NCBI GenBank assembly: GCA_902464345.1 | Contig: CABQJA010000120.1 | Coordinates: 1 to 6,841, forward strand | DNA from: an uncultured Clostridium sp. | Lineage (GTDB): Bacteria > Bacillota > Clostridia > Lachnospirales > Lachnospiraceae | Direction: 5' to 3' | DNA: 6,841 bases | In this document: positions 1 through 4,436 of the stretch, in pieces | How the letters are laid out: every line of letters begins with the position of its first letter | Numbering within the stretch: position 1 is the first letter of the stretch | Notes under the pieces: generated by a model | Told to the model about the DNA's origin: nothing | Databases searched by the model: none | Seen by the model: only the letters and a program-made list of their open reading frames with translations | Made by a program: the position numbers and the translations under genes

Positions 1-3
1 ATC

Positions 4-843
4 TTATACGATCGACATAAACCATTCCACGGTCTTTGGATCATAGTGGGAGAAGAACAGGCTTTCACCGCTGTCCAGAGCGGAGATTGCAGCCATATCC
101 TCCGGAGTTAATGTGAAATCAAATAAATCAAAGTTCTCCTGCATACGTTCCTTGTGAACGGATTTCGGGATGATAACGACATCACTCTGCAGCAGGAAGC
201 GTAAAGCGATCTGCGCTGCTGTTTTTCCGTATTTTGCACCGATTTCGGTCAGGATCGGATTGGTAAACATGTCATTTCTACCTTCGGCAAAAGGTCCCCA
301 GGACTCAATCTGACAGCCGTATTTCTGCAGATATTCTTTGGCTGTTTTCTGTTGCTGGAATACATGGGTTTCGACCTGATTCACAGCCGGCTTGACAGTT
401 GCGAAATGCTGGATATCCAGATAACGGTCAGGCCCGAAATTGGAAATGCCGAGCGCACGGATCTTTCCTGCCTGATAGAACTCCTCCATAGCACGATAGG
501 TGCCGTAGTAATCACCAAACGGCTGGTGAATCAGCAGCAGATCCAGATAATCGGTCTGCAGTTTCTGCATGGATTCCTCAATTGACTGTTTTGCTTTTTC
601 ATAGCCGGCATTGGTGATCCAGACCTTGGTAGTCAGGAAGAACTCTTCACGGGGCAGACCGCATTCTGCCAACGCGGCACCGACACCCTTTTCGTTATAA
701 TATGCCTGTGCGGTATCGATGCTTCGGTAACCGATATCAATGGCATCCAGGACACAGCGCTTGGTATCCTCCGGTGGAGTCTGATAGACACCATAGCCGA
801 GCTTCGGCATTTTGATTCCATTATTTAATGTAACATATTCCAT
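4..843 (-). CDS. Aldo/keto reductase (2,5-diketo-D-gluconate reductase-like, AKR superfamily)
   Basis: Predicted cytosolic (beta/alpha)8-barrel oxidoreductase of 279 residues that reduces aldehydes or ketones with NADPH; the natural substrate cannot be read from the sequence. The catalytic tetrad is complete: Asp43 (in SIDTAQAY), Tyr48, Lys73 (in TTKVW) and His106 (in LLLIHQP). The family motif GISNF lies at about 132-136. The C-terminal cofactor-binding stretch IPKS (225-228) is followed by Arg233 and Asn237, as expected for binding the 2'-phosphate of NADPH. Length is normal for the bacterial YvgN/DkgA-like group (about 275-285), so the gene is whole, ending 3 bases inside the window edge. 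The start is fixed by GGAGG (complement of 851-855) 7 bases before ATG. It is transcribed away from the LysR gene, which suggests that regulator controls it. I am sure of the family; the 2,5-diketogluconate label is only class-level similarity. Confidence 0.93.
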   Translation of the reverse strand: MEYVTLNNGIKMPKLGYGVYQTPPEDTKRCVLDAIDIGYRSIDTAQAYYNEKGVGAALAECGLPREEFFLTTKVWITNAGYEKAKQSIEESMQKLQTDYLDLLLIHQPFGDYYGTYRAMEEFYQAGKIRALGISNFGPDRYLDIQHFATVKPAVNQVETHVFQQQKTAKEYLQKYGCQIESWGPFAEGRNDMFTNPILTEIGAKYGKTAAQIALRFLLQSDVVIIPKSVHKERMQENFDLFDFTLTPEDMAAISALDSGESLFFSHYDPKTVEWFMSIV

Positions 844-857
844 TGTGACACCTCCAA

Positions 858-868
858 ATTTCTGAAAT
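858..868. promoter_or_regulatory. Short dyad ATTTC-T-GAAAT in the reductase leader
   Basis: Perfect 5+5 bp inverted repeat with a one-base centre, just upstream of the reductase ribosome binding site. It shares the TTTC/GAAA half-site letters with the dyad at 941-955, and the outer part ATTTCTG recurs inverted as CAGAAAT at 929-935. It could be a secondary contact site for the LysR regulator. In AT-rich DNA a repeat this short may be chance, so confidence is low. Confidence 0.2.
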
Positions 869-892
869 ATAGATTTTTTTTACAGGTTCAAC

Positions 893-921
893 TTTACAAT
901 GATTTACTGATAAAGTACACT
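893..921 (+). promoter_or_regulatory. Candidate sigma-A-type promoter for the LysR gene
   Basis: TTTACA at 893-898 matches five of six bases of the TTGACA -35 consensus, and TACACT at 916-921 matches four of six of TATAAT, with the ideal 17-base spacer. Transcription would begin near 928, giving a leader of about 50 bases before the ATG at 980. No equally good pair was found for the reductase on the other strand; TTGAAA on the complement of about 942-947 is a possible -35 but lacks a good -10 at normal spacing. Confidence 0.45.
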
Positions 922-940
922 ATTAATACAGAAATACACA

Positions 941-955
941 TTTCAAAAAATGAAA
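941..955. promoter_or_regulatory. Candidate LysR-type operator (T-N11-A dyad)
   Basis: TTTCA (941-945) and TGAAA (951-955) form a perfect 5+5 bp inverted repeat around an A5 centre. The inner dyad from T942 to A954 fits exactly the T-N11-A box that LysR-family proteins recognise. It lies in the divergent intergenic region, downstream of the proposed LysR transcription start and upstream of the reductase, where a site could serve for autorepression and for activating the divergent gene. The match is by pattern only; AT-rich sequence produces such dyads by chance fairly often. Confidence 0.35.
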
Positions 956-964
956 AGCAAAAGG

Positions 965-971
965 AAAGGAG
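965..971 (+). promoter_or_regulatory. Ribosome binding site that decides the LysR start
   Basis: AAAGGAG sits 8 bases before the ATG at 980, an ideal distance. An in-frame ATG at 950 lies upstream of this site and has only AT-rich sequence before it, with no Shine-Dalgarno match. This places translation start at 980. The protein then begins MLDLYELKQL, which matches how LysR proteins usually begin directly at the first helix of the DNA-binding domain. Confidence 0.85.
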
Positions 972-979
972 CGGGATAT

Positions 980-1831
980 ATGCTGGATCTGTATGAATTA
1001 AAACAGCTGGTAGCATTTGCGGATTTGGGAACATTGTCAAAGGTTGCGGAGGCATTTCACATTTCAACACCATCGATTACGCGGTCAATGCAGCATCTGG
1101 AGGAGAACTTTGGGGTACCGCTGTTTATCCGGGGGAAAAACCGGATTGAATTAAATGCGACCGGAGAAGCTGCCGTGGAATATGGCAGAAAGCTGCTTCA
1201 GGAAACCGAGCAGACCGTGGCACAGGTACGGGCTTTTGATCTCCGGCAGAGAACCATTGTAATTAAATCCTGTGCGCCGGCTCCGTTGTGGGAATTGATG
1301 AAAAAACTGAATGCTGCCTATCCGGACAGAACGATTTCTTCTGCAATCTGTCAGAACGAGGAGGTTATGGCAGGCTGGAAAAATGCAGCCTGTGACATTG
1401 CGGTTTTTTCGGCACCGGTGGAAGGGGCACAGCCGTTTATGCGGGAACATCTATATGTCTGTGTGCCGGAGGATCATGAGCTGGCGCGGTATGAATCCTT
1501 GACTTTTGAGCAGATCAATGGGTTTAATTTCCTGTTGCGTACGGAACTCGGATTCTGGGATACGATGTGTCGGCAGAAGATGCCGACATCCAAGTTTCTG
1601 GTGCAATCAGAGGAAGATGTTTTTTGGGAGCTGGTGAAATCATCTTCGCTGCCGTGTTTTAGCACAGATTATGTAAATCAGGGACGGAGCCCCTATACCG
1701 GGCGGGTGAATGTTCCGGTAACGGATGAGGAAGCGAATGTCACGTTTTATCTTGCGGTTGGGAAGACAACAAAAATAAACCTTGATTCTGCTGTTTTACA
1801 ATCCGGAATCAATGTGGTATCCTTTGGATAA
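980..1831 (+). CDS. LysR-family transcriptional regulator
   Basis: Predicted DNA-binding regulator of 283 residues. The N-terminal winged helix-turn-helix spans about residues 3-60: LYELKQLVAFADLGTLSKVAE, then the recognition part with HISTPSITRSMQHLEE, then the wing with GVPLFIRGKNRIELNATGE. A linker helix follows (about 62-88). The rest (about 91-275) is a periplasmic-binding-protein-like effector domain, much less conserved, so the inducer cannot be guessed. Length is near the low end of the normal family range (about 290-310) but both domains are complete. It is divergent from the aldo/keto reductase, the classic layout for a LysR regulator and its target. No terminator is visible after the stop, so transcripts might run into the response regulator gene 90 bases downstream. 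The longer reading from 950 (293 residues) lacks a ribosome binding site. Family assignment is secure; the target is inferred from position. Confidence 0.93.
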   Translation: MLDLYELKQLVAFADLGTLSKVAEAFHISTPSITRSMQHLEENFGVPLFIRGKNRIELNATGEAAVEYGRKLLQETEQTVAQVRAFDLRQRTIVIKSCAPAPLWELMKKLNAAYPDRTISSAICQNEEVMAGWKNAACDIAVFSAPVEGAQPFMREHLYVCVPEDHELARYESLTFEQINGFNFLLRTELGFWDTMCRQKMPTSKFLVQSEEDVFWELVKSSSLPCFSTDYVNQGRSPYTGRVNVPVTDEEANVTFYLAVGKTTKINLDSAVLQSGINVVSFG

Positions 1832-1921
1832 ATTGCAGAGGATCTCGGTAACATTGCGGGAATTTATGCTGTGGTGAGAGCAATCGGATCAATGATGAGA
1901 TAGATATGAAGGGAAGAAACT

Positions 1922-2608
1922 ATGAGCAGAATACTACTTCTGGAGGATGATTTAAGTCTGGTAAACGGTCTGTCATTTGCATTTAAAAAGCAGGGCTTTG
2001 AGCTGGAGGTGGCACGTACAGTAAAAGAGGCGGATGCATTATGGACAGAAGGCAGCTATGATTTGCTGGTGCTGGATGTGTCGCTTCCGGATGGAACCGG
2101 ATTTGAATTCTGTGAGAAGGTACGTCAGAGTTCCAAGGTACCGATTATTTTCCTGACGGCTTCGGATGAAGAGGTCAATATTATAATGGGGCTTGATATG
2201 GGTGGAGATGATTATATTACAAAACCATTCAAGCTGGGAGTGCTGGTTTCGAGGATTAATGCATTGCTCCGCCGGGCAAAGGATTTCAATGTGTCAGATA
2301 CAGAGCTGCAGGCAAATGGAATCCGGGTACTCTTGCTGCAGGGACAGGTATTTAAGAACGGACAGATGCTTGATCTGACAGCAGCTGAATATAAGCTGCT
2401 CTGCCTGTTTATGCGGAATCCGAACATTGTGCTGACGAAAGAGCAGATTCTGGATAAGCTGTGGGACTGCGAGGGAAATTATATAGACAGCAGTACATTG
2501 ACCGTGTATATGCGTAGATTGCGAATGAAGGTAGAAGATGATCCGGGCAATCCGCGGATGCTGCTGACGATTCGAGGTATGGGATATAAATGGAATATCA
2601 CAGAATGA
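1922..2608 (+). CDS. OmpR/PhoB-family response regulator
   Basis: Cytosolic two-component response regulator of 228 residues, expected to be phosphorylated by the kinase encoded next and then to bind DNA. Receiver domain (about 2-117): acidic pocket Glu8/Asp9/Asp10, phospho-acceptor Asp52 in LVLDVSLPDG, switch Thr79, conserved Lys101 in the ITKPF motif. The C-terminal winged helix (about 131-226) contains LTAAEYKLL, LTKEQILDKLW, the recognition helix around SSTLTVYMRRLRMKV (190-204) and the wing TIRGMGYKW. An AAGGGAAG ribosome binding site (1909-1916) precedes the ATG. All catalytic residues are present and length is normal. The closest recognisable groups are the VncR/BceR-like regulators linked to ABC transporters in Firmicutes, but sequence alone does not separate these. 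The probable target is the transporter promoter after the kinase gene, where a strong palindrome is found. Confidence 0.95.
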   Translation: MSRILLLEDDLSLVNGLSFAFKKQGFELEVARTVKEADALWTEGSYDLLVLDVSLPDGTGFEFCEKVRQSSKVPIIFLTASDEEVNIIMGLDMGGDDYITKPFKLGVLVSRINALLRRAKDFNVSDTELQANGIRVLLLQGQVFKNGQMLDLTAAEYKLLCLFMRNPNIVLTKEQILDKLWDCEGNYIDSSTLTVYMRRLRMKVEDDPGNPRMLLTIRGMGYKWNITE

Positions 2609-2616
2609 GGTGAGAT

Positions 2617-3654
2617 ATGAAATTATTTGCAAATAAAGAGATTAAACGCTTTTTCCTCACACTATCCGTAATTCTGGCCGGATTGCTGGTTCTGTCGGAA
2701 GGGGTATTGTGGTTTGGGTATCATGTGTTGTCTGTCTGGATTCCGGTGCTCATAATCCTTGCCGGAGTTGCCATATGGATAGCGGCGCTTGGATATTTTC
2801 GGAGACAGAACAGGCTGCTGGAGGACGCGGTAACGCAGATCCATTTATATTTGGATGGAAATGTGGATGCACGAATTGAGTGTAATGAAGAGGGAGAGCT
2901 CTATACATTATTTCATTCTGTAAATTCTATGGCTGCCATTCTGAACGCACACGCAGCCAAAGAGCTGAGAGAAAAAGAATTTCTGAAGGATACGATATCT
3001 GATATTTTCCATCAGTTGAAAACTCCATTGGCAGCATTGAATATTTATAACGGATTGTTACAGGATGAGACAGAAAGCTTGTCGGAGGTAAAGGAGTTTG
3101 CCACATTATCGGAGCAGGAACTGGATCGGATCGAGATGCTGGTGCAGAGCCTGTTAAAGATTACGAGGCTGGATGCCGGTGCAATTGTGTTTGAGAAAAC
3201 CGAGGAGAATGTGGCGGAAATGATGAAGGATGTGGAGTTGCACTTTGCATATCGTGCCGGAATGGAACAGAAGCAGATCGTATTATCCGGAGCGGATGAC
3301 ATTACGATGGTCTGTGACCGGGACTGGATGATCGAAGCCATGGATAATCTGGTGAAAAATGCACTGGATCATACAAAAACGGGAGACACCGTGCATGTGG
3401 AATGGCAGACCGGTTCCTCGGCACTTCAGATCCGAGTCAGGGATAATGGATGCGGCATTCATCCGGAGGATCTGTATCATATTTTTAAACGCTTTTATCG
3501 GAGCCGGTTTTCAAAGGATCAACAGGGAATCGGACTTGGGCTGCCTCTGGCAAAAGCAATTATTGAAGCACACAGCGGTATGATTGAGGTTGACAGTGAG
3601 CTGAATGTGGGAACGACGTTTACGATTAATTTCTTAAATCCTACAAAATTGTAG
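2617..3654 (+). CDS. Sensor histidine kinase with two membrane helices and no extracellular domain
   Basis: Membrane-bound histidine kinase of 345 residues, partner of the upstream regulator. Two hydrophobic helices (about 11-33 and 39-60) are separated by only a few residues, so there is no room for an extracellular sensor; Glu28 lies inside the first helix. A degenerate HAMP-like stretch follows (about 61-115), then a short coiled segment. The dimerisation/phosphoacceptor region has the H box FHQLKTP with His132. The ATPase domain has the N box (Asn244, Asn248 in DNLVKNALDH), G1 DNGCGI (276-281), F box FKRFYR (290-295) and G2 GIGLGL (304-309). The gene starts 8 bases after the regulator stop, with its GAGGTGAG ribosome binding site overlapping that stop, so the two are co-transcribed. 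The final codons and the TAG stop lie inside the palindrome at 3637-3658. A kinase of this shape next to an ABC transporter suggests sensing inside the membrane or through the transporter; this is inference. Confidence 0.95.
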   Translation: MKLFANKEIKRFFLTLSVILAGLLVLSEGVLWFGYHVLSVWIPVLIILAGVAIWIAALGYFRRQNRLLEDAVTQIHLYLDGNVDARIECNEEGELYTLFHSVNSMAAILNAHAAKELREKEFLKDTISDIFHQLKTPLAALNIYNGLLQDETESLSEVKEFATLSEQELDRIEMLVQSLLKITRLDAGAIVFEKTEENVAEMMKDVELHFAYRAGMEQKQIVLSGADDITMVCDRDWMIEAMDNLVKNALDHTKTGDTVHVEWQTGSSALQIRVRDNGCGIHPEDLYHIFKRFYRSRFSKDQQGIGLGLPLAKAIIEAHSGMIEVDSELNVGTTFTINFLNPTKL

Positions 3655-3658
3655 GATT
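3637..3658. promoter_or_regulatory. Candidate operator: 10+10 bp perfect palindrome at the kinase/transporter junction
   Basis: AATCCTACAA (3637-3646) and TTGTAGGATT (3649-3658) are exact inverted copies separated by AA. The core reads ACA-N4-TGT, with outer letters CTACA/TGTAG. From memory, BceR-type regulators of Firmicutes bind TNACA-N4-TGTAA; this site matches seven of the nine fixed positions and keeps its symmetry. It covers the last four sense codons and stop of the kinase gene and lies about 95 bases before the ATPase start, fitting control of the transporter genes by the regulator encoded upstream. It is not a terminator: the stem is AT-rich and no T run follows. Confidence 0.55.
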
Positions 3659-3673
3659 GCTGTAGTCATACAG
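3649..3673 (+). promoter_or_regulatory. Additional half sites next to the operator
   Basis: TGTAG occurs at 3650-3654 and again at 3661-3665, an 11-base step, which is the helical spacing at which OmpR-family regulators bind direct repeats. The second copy is also the left arm of CTGTA-GTCA-TACAG (3660-3673), a perfect 5+5 bp dyad. Together with the palindrome this gives a cluster of four TGTAG/CTACA-like elements within about 33 bases. This may be one extended binding region for several regulator dimers. Confidence 0.35.
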
Positions 3674-3693
3674 TAATATTCGGGTGCTATTCT
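3665..3693 (+). promoter_or_regulatory. Candidate promoter for the ABC transporter genes
   Basis: An extended -10 element is visible as TG at 3685-3686 followed by C and TATTCT (3688-3693). The -35 at normal spacing (GTCATA, 3665-3670) is poor, as is common for promoters that need an activator, and the operator cluster lies directly upstream. An alternative is TAATAT at 3674-3679 with TTGTAG (3649-3654) at a long 19-base spacing. The choice between them cannot be made from sequence. Either would give the transporter pair its own inducible transcript. Confidence 0.3.
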
Positions 3694-3712
3694 TTCGAAC
3701 GTAGACGAAATA

Positions 3713-3726
3713 GGACGGTGGCGTCC
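3713..3726 (+). other. Small GC-rich hairpin in the transporter leader
   Basis: GGACG-GTGG-CGTCC is a perfect 5 bp stem with a four-base loop, upstream of the AGAGGTG ribosome binding site of the ATPase gene. No T run follows, so it is not an intrinsic terminator. It may shape the leader RNA or be incidental. Confidence 0.25.
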
Positions 3727-3752
3727 GGTTATGAGAAAGAGGTGTTTGCACA

Positions 3753-4436
3753 ATGAATTTGTTAGAGGTAAGTCATGTCTCTAAGACCTATGGCAGTGGT
3801 GAAACGGCGGTAGAGGCATTAAAGGATGTCAGTTTCTCGGTTCCGAAGGGCGAATATGTGGCAATTGTAGGAGAATCCGGTTCCGGAAAGAGTACATTGC
3901 TGAATATGATCGGGGCATTGGATATGCCGACCTCCGGTAAGATAATGATTGACGGCAAGGATATTTTTTCTATGAATGATCGAAAGCTGACTGTGTTCCG
4001 GCGCAGGAATATTGGTTTTATTTTTCAGGCATTTAATCTGGTGCCGGAGCTTACGGTAGAGCAGAATATGATATTTCCGGTATTGCTCGATTATCAGAAG
4101 CCGGATCGGAAATACCTGGAGGAGCTGCTTTCGGTACTGAATCTGCAGGAGCGGCGAAATCATCTGCCGAGTCAGCTGTCGGGAGGGCAACAGCAGAGGG
4201 TCGCTATCGGGCGGGCCCTGATGACCAGACCGTCTCTGATTCTTGCGGATGAACCGACCGGTAATCTGGATACACAGAATAGCAGTGAGGTAATTGCCCT
4301 GTTAAAGGAAACTTCCAAAAAATATGAGCAGACCATTATCATGATTACCCATAATCGCAGCATTGCACAGACTGCCGACCGGGTATTGCAGGTGTCTGAC
4401 GGTGTGTTGACGGATCTTGGGAGGTGTCGGGAATGA
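3753..4436 (+). CDS. ABC transporter ATP-binding protein (MacB/LolD/FtsE-type)
   Basis: Cytosolic nucleotide-binding subunit of 227 residues that would power the permease encoded next. All motifs are present: A-loop Tyr13, Walker A GESGSGKST (40-48), Q-loop Gln92 in IFQAFNLVPELTV, signature LSGGQ (142-146), Walker B SLILADEP with Asp166 and catalytic Glu167, D-loop following GNLD, and the switch His200 in MITH. The FQAFNLVP and DEPTGNLD wording is typical of the MacB/LolD/FtsE/BceA group, which pairs with FtsX-type permeases. An AGAGGTG ribosome binding site ends about 8 bases before the ATG. The stop overlaps the permease start as ATGA, so translation is coupled. The likely role is envelope stress, peptide resistance or lipoprotein/peptide export; the substrate is unknown. 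Confidence 0.96.
   Translation: MNLLEVSHVSKTYGSGETAVEALKDVSFSVPKGEYVAIVGESGSGKSTLLNMIGALDMPTSGKIMIDGKDIFSMNDRKLTVFRRRNIGFIFQAFNLVPELTVEQNMIFPVLLDYQKPDRKYLEELLSVLNLQERRNHLPSQLSGGQQQRVAIGRALMTRPSLILADEPTGNLDTQNSSEVIALLKETSKKYEQTIIMITHNRSIAQTADRVLQVSDGVLTDLGRCRE
4419..4424 (+). promoter_or_regulatory. Ribosome binding site that decides the permease start
   Basis: GGGAGG lies 8 bases before the ATG at 4433, ideal for translation start there. An in-frame GTG at 4424 overlaps this Shine-Dalgarno sequence itself and has no site of its own, so it is unlikely to be used. The start at 4433 gives the common ATGA overlap with the ATPase stop. Confidence 0.85.

Noticed and set aside
874..881. Run of eight T as the tail of a terminator
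   Set aside because: No GC-rich hairpin precedes it on either strand, and it lies between divergent gene starts where no terminator is expected.
950..979. Upstream in-frame ATG extending the LysR protein by 10 residues (MKSKRKGAGY)
   Set aside because: No ribosome binding site before it, whereas AAAGGAG is ideally placed for the ATG at 980; the extension includes the Shine-Dalgarno sequence itself and the TGAAA arm of the dyad.
3713..3726. GGACG hairpin as a terminator or attenuator after the kinase gene
   Set aside because: Only 5 bp of stem and no T run follows.
4424..4432. GTG start extending the permease by three residues
   Set aside because: It overlaps the GGGAGG Shine-Dalgarno sequence; ATG at 4433 has ideal spacing and gives the standard ATGA overlap.
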